Origin: Segetibacter koreensis DSM 18137
Lineage (GTDB): Bacteria > Bacteroidota > Bacteroidia > Chitinophagales > Chitinophagaceae
Length of the DNA: 64,000 bases
Direction: 5' to 3'
NCBI RefSeq assembly: GCF_000374045.1
Contig: NZ_KB893318.1
Coordinates: forward strand, 1,133 to 65,132
Under the pieces are notes generated by a model that worked only from the letters and a program-made list of their open reading frames with translations, made no database searches and had not been told where the DNA came from. The position numbers were made by a program, and so were the translations under genes. This document shows, in pieces, positions 1-8,405 of this stretch; position 1 is the stretch's first letter, and every line of letters begins with the position of its first letter.

Positions 1-1414
1 TAAAGCCACCGGTGTTTTTAAAAGCATAATTCGATATTTTAACAACAGGAAGTTGATTGACTTTTGATTGTGTCGAATTAACAGTACTACCACCCTGGCC
101 GTTATCATAAGAAATATAATCCAAATCGGTCACATCCCTCGGGTAACCGTTGGTAATAATCATGTCGCGATAACCGTCATTATCAAAATCTGCAACAAGG
201 GGATCCCAACTCCAGTCAGTCTGATAAATATCGGCCATAAAGGCAACATCACTAAAAACAGGATGACCTTCAGGTGTCATGCCACAGTTTAGCTGAAGCA
301 CATTTCTAATATACTGATGCTGGTAGTTAAACTTTTTATTATTAATATAAGTAATGTAATTATCACCCATTAGCATTCTCTTCTTACGGAGGTTACTTTC
401 GGGCAGCATCTCAAGAGAGATTAAATCTTCAAGACCATCGTTATTTATATCGGCAACATCTGTACCCATTGTGGACCAACCCGTATGCTTGAAGTAGTCA
501 GTAATGCGATCTGTAAAAGTTCCGTCTTTATTATTTATGTACAAAATGTCGTTAGCAACAAAGTCGTTACTGACATAAATATCAGGGTATCCATCAAGGT
601 TGAAATCTGTTATAGATGCCGAGTGACCCCAACCTTCTATTGAAATTCCTGCCTGTCGGGATACATTGGTAAATGTTCCATTTCCGTTATTTCTATAAAG
701 TCTGTCTGTGTTCCTTGCCGAACCGTCAGTTATTTTTGGTCTGTATGCAACAGGAGTACCTCTATCCATCACGTTGGTTACGATATATAAGTCCAGGTCG
801 CCATCGTTGTCATAATCAAAAAAAACTCCCTGGGTGCTGTAACCATCGTCGTCTATTCCATAAGCTTTGGCTGATTCTTTAAAGGTAGGAATACCTTTTT
901 TGTTAAGACCCTGGTTTATGAATAACAGATTTTTTCGCAGAGTAGCATCTTTCAGAAATGTTGAGCTTACATATATATCCAACCACCCATCTCCGTTTAT
1001 GTCTGCTACCGATACCCCGCTGCACCATTTTCCTTCACTTCCCACACCTGCAGAGTCTGTTATGTCCTCGAACTTTAGCGATCCTTTATTCAAATACAAT
1101 TTATTGGAAACCATGTTTCCCGAAAAGTAAATGTCTTCTAATCCATCATTATTAAAATCTCCTATACCTACGCCACCACCGTTGTAGATATAGGTTTCGT
1201 TTAAAATATTTAATGCATCATTTTCATAAATCGTATTTGTAAAACTAACACCGGTTTGTGAAGATGGAAGTAACCTAAATAGGGTAGTGTCAGCTTTTGA
1301 GGAATGCTGAAAATTTCCTTTATCTGCAAAAGGATTCCTTTTGTTCCAGCTAACCAGCAAAACCAACAAAAGCAACGATAAAAAAGGAATAAGTGATTTT
1401 GAATATTGTAACAT
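1..1414 (-). CDS. VCBS/FG-GAP repeat protein (CRTAC1-like), C-terminus cut by window edge
   Basis: An open frame runs leftward from an ATG at 1412-1414 and leaves the window without a stop; about 471 codons are visible. After a hydrophobic N-terminus (a signal or anchor segment without an obvious lipobox Cys) it carries at least six calcium-loop repeats of the form D-x-[DN]-x-D-G-x-x-D, for example DFNNDGLEDIY, DINGDGWLDIY, DYDNDGDLDLY, DFNLDGYPDIY, DINNDGLEDL and DFDNDGYRDM. This is the signature of FG-GAP/VCBS beta-propellers (CRTAC1 family), which are exported and often found beside carbohydrate-uptake or oxidase genes in Bacteroidota. Function is unknown; binding or scaffolding at the cell surface is an inference. 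It is divergent from the haloperoxidase-like gene, with a 216-base shared upstream region. A C-terminal ASPIC/UnbV domain is expected outside the window but cannot be seen. Confidence 0.85.
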   Translation of the reverse strand, partial: MLQYSKSLIPFLSLLLLVLLVSWNKRNPFADKGNFQHSSKADTTLFRLLPSSQTGVSFTNTIYENDALNILNETYIYNGGGVGIGDFNNDGLEDIYFSGNMVSNKLYLNKGSLKFEDITDSAGVGSEGKWCSGVSVADINGDGWLDIYVSSTFLKDATLRKNLLFINQGLNKKGIPTFKESAKAYGIDDDGYSTQGVFFDYDNDGDLDLYIVTNVMDRGTPVAYRPKITDGSARNTDRLYRNNGNGTFTNVSRQAGISIEGWGHSASITDFNLDGYPDIYVSNDFVANDILYINNKDGTFTDRITDYFKHTGWSTMGTDVADINNDGLEDLISLEMLPESNLRKKRMLMGDNYITYINNKKFNYQHQYIRNVLQLNCGMTPEGHPVFSDVAFMADIYQTDWSWDPLVADFDNDGYRDMIITNGYPRDVTDLDYISYDNGQGGSTVNSTQSKVNQLPVVKISNYAFKNTGGF

Positions 1415-1437
1415 TGTCTCGCCGTAAAGTAAATTAA

Positions 1438-1478
1438 GCAGCTAAAATTATAATTAACTTGTCAAGTCGGTTAGCTGC
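1438..1478. promoter_or_regulatory. nested inverted repeat in divergent promoter region
   Basis: An outer 8-base inverted repeat, GCAGCTAA (1438-1445) and TTAGCTGC (1471-1478), encloses an inner ACTTG-T-CAAGT palindrome (1457-1467). It lies 24 bases upstream of the VCBS start and about 150 bases upstream of the haloperoxidase start. It may be an operator or a 5' leader hairpin of the minus-strand gene; no regulator can be assigned. Confidence 0.35.
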
Positions 1479-1630
1479 ACATATATCAAATAAAGACGAA
1501 TTTTGTTAAAGATTACTAAAAAAGTTTTTTCTGCCATCGTAACCCTGTTATTTTAACATTGAATAAATGATACGATGATTTTTAAAATAAGTATTAATCA
1601 AGCGATAAGTATAAATCAGTTATAAAGAAT

Positions 1631-2977
1631 ATGAAGGGTTTATTTGTTTTATCAGTATCAGTTCTGCTCCTGGTTTGCTTTCAATCTCAAGCGCGTTCAA
1701 ACTGGAAAAGCAGTTCAGAAAACGCTGATTACATTCACCGCTCCATAAAAGAAGTTACTGATGTTATTGTACACGATATTTTTTCTCCACCTGTAGCAAG
1801 CCGTATTTATGCTTATATAACCGTTGCCGGGTACGAAGCCGCGAGGCTCGGTGATCCAAAGTATATCTCACTTGCCTCTCAGCTACACGGTCTTATGCCG
1901 TTGACCCGGCCCGCATCAGGGAAAGAATATAGTTATGCTTTAGCCGCTGCCCATGCTATTCTGACCGTTGGAAAGACTTTGGTTATTTCGGAAGAAAAGG
2001 TGGAAGAATATCATAAGAACATTCTGCAGGAGTTTAAAGAAACCGGCATGCCGGACGATGTTTTTAATAATTCGGTATTATTGGGAAAACAGGTTGCGGA
2101 CCATATCTTAGAATGGGCGTCAAAAGATAATTACAAACAGGTTAAGTCACTTCCCCGGTACTCCGTTAGTAGTGACATATCCGCATGGAAACCTACTCCT
2201 CCCGCTTATATGAAGGCTATTGAACCAAACTGGAATAGATTAAGACCTTTTTTGATTCAGTCAGCGCAACAGTTTAAACCTCTGCCTCCCACAGCTTTTT
2301 CAACAAATAAAAATAGCAGGTTTTTTAAAGAAGCGTCAGAAGTACGCGATGCAGGTTTACATCTAACCCCTGAACAAATTGAAGTCTCAAACTTTTGGGA
2401 TTGCAATCCTTTTAAAATGAATATCAACGGGCATGTGATGTATGCCACAAAAAAAATCTCTCCGGGTGGTCACTGGATAAATATAACACGTCTTGCCTGT
2501 AAAAAAGCAAATGCTGATCTTGTTCGTTCTGCTGAGGCTTACGCCTGTGTCTCCGTTACTTTGGCTGATTGCTTTATTAGTTGCTGGGACGAAAAATACA
2601 GAAGTAATGTTATCAGGCCCGAAACTTTTATTAATCAATATATCGACCCTCAATGGGTTCCGTTGCTTCAAACGCCGCCTTTTCCCGAATATACGAGCGG
2701 GCATAGCGTTGTATCTATGGCTTCTGCTATAATGCTTACCAAATTGTTTGGAGATAACTTTTCTTTTGCAGACTCTACTGAGGTTGAATTTGACATTCCT
2801 GTTCGGCATTTCAAGTCATTTAAGCTAGCTGCAGAGGAAGCCGCTATCAGTCGTTTTTATGGTGGCATTCATTATATGCCTTCTATAAGAAACGGTATGA
2901 AAGAAGGAATTAGCATAGGGAATTTTATTGCAATGAAATTAAGAACAAGAAAAGAAGATTTTGCACGTATGAAATGA
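1631..2977 (+). CDS. vanadium-dependent haloperoxidase / PAP2-type secreted enzyme
   Basis: The 448-residue protein starts with a Sec signal peptide ending near QSQA. The C-terminal third has the vanadate/phosphate-binding signature of vanadium haloperoxidases and type-2 PAP phosphatases: K-x6-RP (KYRSNVIRP, about residues 321-329), TSGH (about 353-356, family PSGH) and SR-x3-G-x-H (SRFYGGIH, about 405-412). The fold therefore acts on vanadate-activated halide oxidation or on phosphomonoesters; sequence alone does not decide which. The last His of SRFYGGIH would be the vanadium ligand and the His of TSGH the acid-base residue. It probably acts in the periplasm or outside. It is divergent from the VCBS protein. 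Its monocistronic position, with a 104-base gap to the next gene, suggests its own promoter in the 1415-1630 spacer. Confidence 0.85.
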   Translation: MKGLFVLSVSVLLLVCFQSQARSNWKSSSENADYIHRSIKEVTDVIVHDIFSPPVASRIYAYITVAGYEAARLGDPKYISLASQLHGLMPLTRPASGKEYSYALAAAHAILTVGKTLVISEEKVEEYHKNILQEFKETGMPDDVFNNSVLLGKQVADHILEWASKDNYKQVKSLPRYSVSSDISAWKPTPPAYMKAIEPNWNRLRPFLIQSAQQFKPLPPTAFSTNKNSRFFKEASEVRDAGLHLTPEQIEVSNFWDCNPFKMNINGHVMYATKKISPGGHWINITRLACKKANADLVRSAEAYACVSVTLADCFISCWDEKYRSNVIRPETFINQYIDPQWVPLLQTPPFPEYTSGHSVVSMASAIMLTKLFGDNFSFADSTEVEFDIPVRHFKSFKLAAEEAAISRFYGGIHYMPSIRNGMKEGISIGNFIAMKLRTRKEDFARMK

Positions 2978-3081
2978 TAAGTCTTTTTTACCTCCTTTGA
3001 AGCTTGTTTAAATACTTTCTGAAAATTTGATTTTTCCTTCGGGCATTTGTAATTTCATTTTTTCACTTTTAGAATTTTTAA

Positions 3082-4119
3082 ATGCCATCTGCTACCACTC
3101 GATTTACAGACTTACAATTTCCACCGGTTATTTTGGGAACAAGTGGATTAGGTAATTTATTTGTCGCTTTAGACGACGATGTTAAATGCCGCATAGTTGA
3201 AGAATTTATAAAATACTCAAAATTACCTGTAGTGTTTGATTCTGCAGGAAAATACGGAGCCGGTCTTGCACTTGAGGCGCTGGGTAAATGTTTAAGAAAA
3301 TTAGGTATAAAACAGGAAGATGTACTCATTAGCAATAAACTGGCCTGGGTAAGATCGGAGTTAAAAACACCGGAACCAACCTTTGAGCCGGGTGCATGGA
3401 AAGACTTAAAATATGATGCTGTTCAAAGAATTAGTTATGAAGGCATGTTAGAATGTTTTGATCAGGGTAACGAGTTGCTGAACGGATATATTCCACAACT
3501 GGTTTCTGTGCATGATCCTGACGAATATCTCGCTCTGGCAAAAGATGAAGATGAAGAAAAAGAATTGTATAAGGATATTTTGAATGCCTACAGGGCTCTT
3601 TCATATCTAAAAAAACAGGGTAAAGTGCAGGCTATAGGAGTGGGCGCAAAAAACTGGAAAGCAATTGAGAAAATATCAAAAGATATTGATTTGGATTGGG
3701 TGATGATTGCAAACAGCATGACCATTAAAAGCCATCCTAAACGACTGCTCGACTTTATGCAATCGTTAAAGGATAAAGGTGTTGCTATTATTAATTCCGC
3801 TGTTTTTCATTCAGGTTTTTTAATCGGCGGCGATTATTATGATTATAAGTTGGTAAAAGCTGATTCCGAAGAAAATAAGGCGCTTTTTAAATGGAGAGAA
3901 GATTTTTTTGCAGTATGTAAAGCGTATAATATAAAACCAGCTGAAGCATGTGTGCAATTTGCTCTAAGGGCTCCGGGTGTAGTTAGTATTGCATTAAGTA
4001 CAACTAATCCTCTCAGGGTAAAGGAAAATGTAGAAATGGCGTATGCAAAAGTGCCAGTCGATTTTTGGCGGGCTATGAAAACAAAAGGGCTTATAAGTGA
4101 AGATTGCAAATTCGTATAA
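3082..4119 (+). CDS. aldo/keto reductase, D-threo-aldose (L-fucose) 1-dehydrogenase-like
   Basis: The 345-residue cytoplasmic protein has a TIM-barrel AKR fold. The catalytic tetrad is readable: D53 and Y58 in FDSAGKYGAG, K86 in SNKLAW and H144 in VHDPDEY. The N-terminus FPPVILGTSGLGNLF and the insert that follows SNKLAW are typical of the D-threo-aldose 1-dehydrogenase/L-fucose dehydrogenase branch, which oxidises L-fucose, L-galactose or related aldoses to the lactone with NAD(P)+. The next gene is a lactone-hydrolase-type amidohydrolase, so the two would carry out sugar oxidation and lactone opening. The exact sugar is inferred; L-rhamnose or D-arabinose remain possible. No signal peptide is present. 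The gap to the next gene is 177 bases, so cotranscription is likely but not certain. Confidence 0.85.
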   Translation: MPSATTRFTDLQFPPVILGTSGLGNLFVALDDDVKCRIVEEFIKYSKLPVVFDSAGKYGAGLALEALGKCLRKLGIKQEDVLISNKLAWVRSELKTPEPTFEPGAWKDLKYDAVQRISYEGMLECFDQGNELLNGYIPQLVSVHDPDEYLALAKDEDEEKELYKDILNAYRALSYLKKQGKVQAIGVGAKNWKAIEKISKDIDLDWVMIANSMTIKSHPKRLLDFMQSLKDKGVAIINSAVFHSGFLIGGDYYDYKLVKADSEENKALFKWREDFFAVCKAYNIKPAEACVQFALRAPGVVSIALSTTNPLRVKENVEMAYAKVPVDFWRAMKTKGLISEDCKFV

Positions 4120-4296
4120 GTATAAGCTATTACGTTTTTTACCGCAAAAAGTAAAGAGGCAGGATGAAATACTTTTTCGCAATTCTTATTGTCTAAAGAT
4201 CTTTTAAGCAAAACTGACGAGTAAGGTGTGCAGTACAAGTGTGCGACGCAACGGAGATGCTATGAAAATCAAGTGTTGATTACAAAAAAAAACAAA

Positions 4297-5136
4297 ATGA
4301 AAATAGACGCTCATCAGCATTTTTGGAAATTTGATAAAGTAAGGGACAGTTGGATAAATGATGAGATGTCAGTTATTCAAAAAGACTTTCTGCCCGAAGA
4401 CTTGTATCCTGTACTGGTAAAAAATAAAATAGACGGATGTGTAACTGTACAATCAGATCAATCAGAGGAAGAAAACAGTTTTCAACTTTCTAATGCTGAA
4501 AAATACAATTTTATAAAGGGCGTTGTGGGGTGGGTGGATTTGCAGGCAAAGAATATAGAAGAACGGTTAGCTTATTACAAAGGGTTTGAAAAGATGAAGG
4601 GTTTCAGGCATGTATTGCAGGGTGAACCTCAGCGCGATTTTATGTTACGTCCTTCATTCATGCACGGCGTTGGCTTATTACACAAATACAATTTTACTTA
4701 CGATATTCTTATTTTTCCTGACCAGTTACAGCACTCATACCAGTTTGTAAAGGCTTTTCCTGATCAGCCTTTTGTAATTGATCATATCGCTAAGCCGTAC
4801 ATCAAAGCCAAAAAAATAGATGACTGGAAAAAGGATATTTCTGCCATAGCCTCGTGTGAAAATGTTTTTTGCAAAGTATCGGGCATGATGACAGAAGCAG
4901 ATTGGAAATTATGGAAAAAAGAAGATTTCACTCCGTATCTTGATGTGGTAACTGAAGCATTTGGTCCTAACAGAATTATGTATGGTTCTGATTGGCCTGT
5001 TTGTCTTGTGGCGGCTTCATATGAAAAAATGAGGGAAGTAGTGGAAGACTATTTTTCTTCATTCAGCGAAAATGAAAAATCATTGATTTTTGGTGAAAAT
5101 GCAATTTATTTTTATAGCTTAATCAATGATTCCTGA
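4297..5136 (+). CDS. amidohydrolase, L-fuconolactonase-like
   Basis: The start chosen is the ATG at 4297, because the metal-binding strand MKIDAHQHFW begins directly there; an upstream in-frame ATG at 4228 would add 23 residues unlike the family. The 279-residue protein has H6-x-H8 on strand one, a His in FVIDHIAKP and the terminal Asp in MYGSDWPVC, the metal-centre pattern of the amidohydrolase_2 (COG3618) lactonases. These hydrolyse L-fucono-1,5-lactone, L-rhamnono-1,4-lactone or pyrone-type lactones in the cytoplasm. Pairing with the upstream aldo/keto reductase supports a sugar lactonase role. A dehydratase for the resulting acid could be one of the two enolase-superfamily genes in this window. 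It converges on the DoxX gene with only 10 bases between stops. Confidence 0.8.
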   Translation: MKIDAHQHFWKFDKVRDSWINDEMSVIQKDFLPEDLYPVLVKNKIDGCVTVQSDQSEEENSFQLSNAEKYNFIKGVVGWVDLQAKNIEERLAYYKGFEKMKGFRHVLQGEPQRDFMLRPSFMHGVGLLHKYNFTYDILIFPDQLQHSYQFVKAFPDQPFVIDHIAKPYIKAKKIDDWKKDISAIASCENVFCKVSGMMTEADWKLWKKEDFTPYLDVVTEAFGPNRIMYGSDWPVCLVAASYEKMREVVEDYFSSFSENEKSLIFGENAIYFYSLINDS

Positions 5137-5146
5137 CGGTGTTACG

Positions 5147-5572
5147 CTACTTTTTAAAATCGGTGAGTTTTTTATCGATTGAATAATTTCCACCGCCATA
5201 CAGTAGCAGGTAAATCAGCAGTAGAGTCATTGCAAAATCTGTTCTGTACTCATGAGCCATAACCCAAAAACCTTTATCAATAAGTATAGGATATTTTGTA
5301 GTGATGAATGCTACTATCATAATGATTAAAAGTGGAATAGCAGCCAGGCGGGTAAATAATCCTATTACGATAAAAATACCGCAGATAATTTCAAACGTGC
5401 CGGTGAAATAAGCCCAAAAAGAAGGATCGCTAAAACCTATTTTTGCAAAACGCCCCGTTCCTGCAGAATCCGGAAACAGATACTTTTGTATCCCTTCTGA
5501 AAGAAATATCAACCCTACAGCTAACCGACAAAGTAATGCAGGAATGTTAGAAGTTTTTATTATTCTTACCAT
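5147..5572 (-). CDS. DoxX family membrane protein
   Basis: The 141-residue protein has four hydrophobic segments. The N-terminal LCRLAVGLIFLSEGIQKYLFPD matches the DoxX-family opening (R-x3-G-x2-F-x2-G-x2-K), and it is followed by a helix with FTGTFEIICGIFIVIGLFTR. DoxX-family proteins are small inner-membrane proteins with roles proposed in thiol/quinone redox and oxidative stress; the substrate is unknown here. It lies just downstream of cfa on the same strand (114-base gap) and may be read through from it. A second DoxX family gene lies at 43082. Confidence 0.8.
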   Translation of the reverse strand: MVRIIKTSNIPALLCRLAVGLIFLSEGIQKYLFPDSAGTGRFAKIGFSDPSFWAYFTGTFEIICGIFIVIGLFTRLAAIPLLIIMIVAFITTKYPILIDKGFWVMAHEYRTDFAMTLLLIYLLLYGGGNYSIDKKLTDFKK

Positions 5573-5686
5573 GATTAATACGATTGGCTATTACTGCAAA
5601 AACTTTTCATTTTCTATCAACAACAGATTAAAAAATTATGTTTTAAGGTTTATTGTAACGGTTTATAAAAGTTTTAATCGTAAGTC

Positions 5687-6805
5687 TTAACGGACAGATT
5701 CATATCCACCTGGCAGGCCGTTTTTAGATAATACAATTTGGTAAAGTTGGTTTTTTCTTGCACGAAAAGACCCCGCACAGCACAGGAGGTAATATTCCCA
5801 CATCCTGAAAAACCAGTCGTTATAGTCTTTTTTAATTTTTATCCAGTTCTTTTTAAAGTTGTCATACCAGGCCATCAGCGTATCATCGTAGTATTTCCCA
5901 AAATTGTGCAGGTCTTCAACAACAAAAAGACCTTCTGAGGCAGATGCAAGTTGCGATAGTGACGGCAGCATAGCGTTTGGAAAAATATATTTATTTGTCC
6001 ACGCGTCTAAAGACTTGACTGAAGTGAAGCTGCCAATGGTATGCAGAAGGAACAGCCCTTTTTCACTCAAACATTTGTTAGCGGTTTTAAAAAAGGTTTT
6101 ATAGTTTTTGTAACCAACGTGTTCCATCATTCCTACACTCACTATTCTGTCAAATTTTTCATTTACATCCCTGTAATCCATCAGCCTGAATTTAACTGGC
6201 AGACCGCCGCATAATTTTTCACCCAATTGTACCTGTTCTTTTGAAACTGTTAGTCCTACAACCTCTACGTTATATTTCTCCGCTGCAAATTTGCCAAATG
6301 CACCCCAGCCGCAACCAATGTCAAGCACCCTCATACCCTCAGACAGATATAATTTACGGCAGATTAAATCGAGTTTATTTTCCTGTGCTTCATCTAAGGT
6401 TGTCGCATTCTTCCAATACCCGCAACTGTAATTCATCCGCTTATCGAGCATGTTTTCAAACAACAAATTTCCCAGGTCATAATGTTTTTCGCCTACAATA
6501 AAAGCTCGCCTTTTTGATTGCAGGTTAAATAATTGAATGGCAGGTAAACTATGCTTAACAGAAAAAGTAAGTTTTACTTTTTTATCTAGAGCAGCCTGTA
6601 AAATTTTACAAATGAGTTCATCGACTCTTTCTGCATTCCACCATCCGGCCATGTAGGTTTCTCCCATTCCCAATTCCCCATCTGTGATCACTCTTTTGTA
6701 AAATGCATCGTTACTAACCTGGATATCCCAAGGCTTGTTTCCGTTTATTGCTACTCCGGCGAGCGCTAAAATATCTTCAACTATTTGTTTGTATTTAAAG
6801 TTCAT
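5687..6805 (-). CDS. cfa: cyclopropane-fatty-acyl-phospholipid synthase
   Basis: The 372-residue protein transfers a methylene from S-adenosylmethionine to the double bond of membrane phospholipid acyl chains. The SAM motif VLDIGCGWGAFG begins near residue 160, followed by the acidic loop GLTVSKEQ and by VSVGMMEHVGYKNY, characteristic of the Cfa/mycolate-cyclopropane methyltransferase family. The N-terminal 120 residues form the family's lipid-binding domain, with MGETYMAGWW near residue 47. Length agrees with bacterial Cfa. The start ATG at 6803-6805 is the first in frame. It faces away from a 600-base spacer holding PUL debris, so its promoter is probably in 6806-7000. Regulation cannot be read. 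Confidence 0.9.
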   Translation of the reverse strand: MNFKYKQIVEDILALAGVAINGNKPWDIQVSNDAFYKRVITDGELGMGETYMAGWWNAERVDELICKILQAALDKKVKLTFSVKHSLPAIQLFNLQSKRRAFIVGEKHYDLGNLLFENMLDKRMNYSCGYWKNATTLDEAQENKLDLICRKLYLSEGMRVLDIGCGWGAFGKFAAEKYNVEVVGLTVSKEQVQLGEKLCGGLPVKFRLMDYRDVNEKFDRIVSVGMMEHVGYKNYKTFFKTANKCLSEKGLFLLHTIGSFTSVKSLDAWTNKYIFPNAMLPSLSQLASASEGLFVVEDLHNFGKYYDDTLMAWYDNFKKNWIKIKKDYNDWFFRMWEYYLLCCAGSFRARKNQLYQIVLSKNGLPGGYESVR

Positions 6806-7041
6806 TGCATGGATACTTAGTTGTATTAGAAAGTGAAAGTTTAAGAAAAAAGGTGCTTATTTATTCTAACCTTTTAAATCTTAAAATATTAGACAATATA
6901 ATATTTTATACAGGGAATTCAAATACCAACAGAAAAAATAATGGATCATTAATAATCGGTGCTTACAGATAAACATTGATAGTTTAAAACTTACGGACCA
7001 CAAATAGAATAAAACTATTATTTTTATCCAAAGAACGATCG

Positions 7042-7139
7042 ATGCTTGCTAAGAAGGTTTTCGTCAATGAGCAGACCGATGAAAAAGAGCTGCTTACAGA
7101 AATTGTAAATGGAAATTACACTGCTTTTACCTGCCTTTT
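7042..7139 (+). pseudogene. remnant: N-terminus of an ECF-type sigma factor
   Basis: The frame opening at ATG 7042 contains TDEKELLTEIVNGNYTAF, closely matching the start of region 2 of Bacteroidota ECF sigma factors (x-E-x-E-L-L-x-x-I-x-x-G-[DN]-x-x-A-F). The similarity stops after about 31 residues. The frame then runs as unrelated sequence to a stop at 7222-7224, while a different frame becomes SusD-like from about 7143. It is interpreted as the 5' stump of a sigma factor gene truncated by a deletion. It could be a chance 60-codon ORF, but the match to the family opening is good. Confidence 0.55.
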
Positions 7140-7142
7140 AGG

Positions 7143-7328
7143 CGCAGCGGTTTTCCTGCTTTGCAACCAAATCCTTATCCCGGGGCCGATGCTTCGGTTA
7201 AAGGAGATTTTATTCATAAGTTAGTATACCCTGTAAGAGAGTAATCGGTTAATTCAACAAATTACAATGAAGCCGTAGCAAGAATGGGTGCAGATAATTT
7301 AGCAACGCGTATTTTTTGGGATAAGTGA
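7143..7328 (+). pseudogene. remnant: C-terminus of a SusD-like outer-membrane lipoprotein
   Basis: In the frame ending at TGA 7326-7328 the sequence reads SGFPALQPNPYPGAD..., then KLVYPVRE, an in-frame TAA at 7242-7244, then SVNSTNYNEAVARMGADNL and ATRIFWDK-stop. This is the layout of the extreme C-terminus of SusD-like (SusD_2-type) proteins, where a [RK]-L-x-Y-P-x-x-E segment is followed by N-x-x-N-[YV]-x-x-A-[VI]-x-x-x-G-x-D and a terminal W-D-K. No upstream SusD body is present, and the nonsense codon shows decay. Together with the sigma stump it suggests loss of the anti-sigma/SusC/SusD portion between them. Confidence 0.6.
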
Positions 7329-7408
7329 CAAAAACAAAAACCGGTATAATTAATCATTGTTAGTAATCAATCAATTCTTTTCAGATAAATAAACACACCA
7401 ATATTACT

Positions 7409-8335
7409 ATGAACAAAAGGATGCTATGGATTTCAATATTTGTTTTTTCAGGGTTTTTAGTGCGGGCACAAAATGTTACCCTTACTGCTGAACAGGTAAA
7501 AGCATTGACTCCTGATTGGAAAGGAGAACGTTTTGCTGATGGAAGACCTCGCGTGTCAGATGTTCTTTTAGAAAGGCTCAAGAGTGTATCAATAGAAGAA
7601 GCGTGGGGATTTTTAAGAAATAAAGGATACCAAAATCAATTTGAAGGTGATTGGACTATTCTAAATCCTGACAGCGTGATGACAGGAAGGGCGGTTACAG
7701 CACAGTATATGCCGCTTAGACCCGACATGGAGAAAGTGATTAAAGACAAGGGGAGAATTGAAAAACGAATCGGAGCAACTAATTCATGGCCGATCGATGT
7801 TTTGAAAAACGGAGACGTATATGTCGCAGACAGTTATGGAAAAATTATTGACGGCACTTTGATCGGTGATAACCTGGGTAATGCTATATACGCAAAATCA
7901 AAACGAGGACTTATCTTTTACGGTTCTGTAAGAGACATGGAAGGTCTTAGTGAAATCAAAGGATTTAATGCATGGATTAAAGGACAGGATCCGTCTTACA
8001 TACAGCAAATGATGTTAGGAGGTATCAATGTACCAATTCGTATTGGTCGAGCGTCAGTGTTGCCGGGAGATGTAATTCTTGCTAAAAAAGCAGGAACTAT
8101 TTTTATACCTGCATTTCTTTTAGAAGATCTGGTATTAAGTTCTGAATTTATACAATTGCGTGACGATTTTGGTCACCAGCGTCTTCGCGAAGGTAAATAT
8201 ACTCCGGGTCAGATAGACACCGAATGGACGGACCAAATCAAAAAGGACTTCCTTCACTGGCTGGATGAGAATCCCGGAAAGCTTCCTATGTCACGTTCTG
8301 AATTGGATCAGTATATGAAAAGCAGAACCTGGTAA
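7409..8335 (+). CDS. exported RraA-like protein (HMG/CHA aldolase-type fold)
   Basis: The 308-residue protein has a clear Sec signal peptide (MNKRMLWISIFVFSGFLVRAQ). Its core has RraA-family landmarks: NGDVYVADSYGKIIDGTLIGDNLG with G153-D154-N155, then FYGSVRDMEGL with R175-D176. In 4-hydroxy-4-methyl-2-oxoglutarate/4-carboxy-4-hydroxy-2-oxoadipate aldolases the equivalent Arg and Asp bind substrate and a divalent metal, so retro-aldol or decarboxylase chemistry is plausible. True RraA (RNase E inhibitor) is cytoplasmic and about 160 residues; the extra N- and C-terminal regions and the export signal argue against that role. The next gene, 70 bases on, encodes a Tat-exported enolase-superfamily dehydratase, so both may act on a sugar acid outside the cytoplasm. 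Confidence 0.75.
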   Translation: MNKRMLWISIFVFSGFLVRAQNVTLTAEQVKALTPDWKGERFADGRPRVSDVLLERLKSVSIEEAWGFLRNKGYQNQFEGDWTILNPDSVMTGRAVTAQYMPLRPDMEKVIKDKGRIEKRIGATNSWPIDVLKNGDVYVADSYGKIIDGTLIGDNLGNAIYAKSKRGLIFYGSVRDMEGLSEIKGFNAWIKGQDPSYIQQMMLGGINVPIRIGRASVLPGDVILAKKAGTIFIPAFLLEDLVLSSEFIQLRDDFGHQRLREGKYTPGQIDTEWTDQIKKDFLHWLDENPGKLPMSRSELDQYMKSRTW

Positions 8336-8405
8336 TAGCGTATTATTCAAATAAAAAGTAAAAAAATATTAACACAATAATTTACCTTTTAATACTACAA
8401 AAACA

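Larger units (their letters stand above)
6806..7408. other. intergenic spacer with PUL remnants
   Basis: This 603-base stretch between cfa (leftward) and the RraA-like gene (rightward) has no intact gene. Bases 6806-7041 are AT-rich and probably hold the cfa promoter. Bases 7042-7328 hold two adjoining degenerate coding fragments described separately. Bases 7329-7408 are the leader of the RraA-like gene. No clear Bacteroidota -33/-7 promoter was recognised. Confidence 0.6.

Noticed and set aside
4228-4296. Upstream ATG of the lactonase gene as the start
   Set aside because: The 23 added residues do not resemble the family, whose metal-binding strand starts at the ATG at 4297.
7042-7224. 60-codon ORF as an intact small gene
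   Set aside because: Only the first half resembles a family (ECF sigma), and another frame becomes SusD-like right after, so a junction of two remnants explains it better.
7409-8335. RraA-like gene as RNase E regulator
   Set aside because: It carries a secretion signal and is twice the canonical length.
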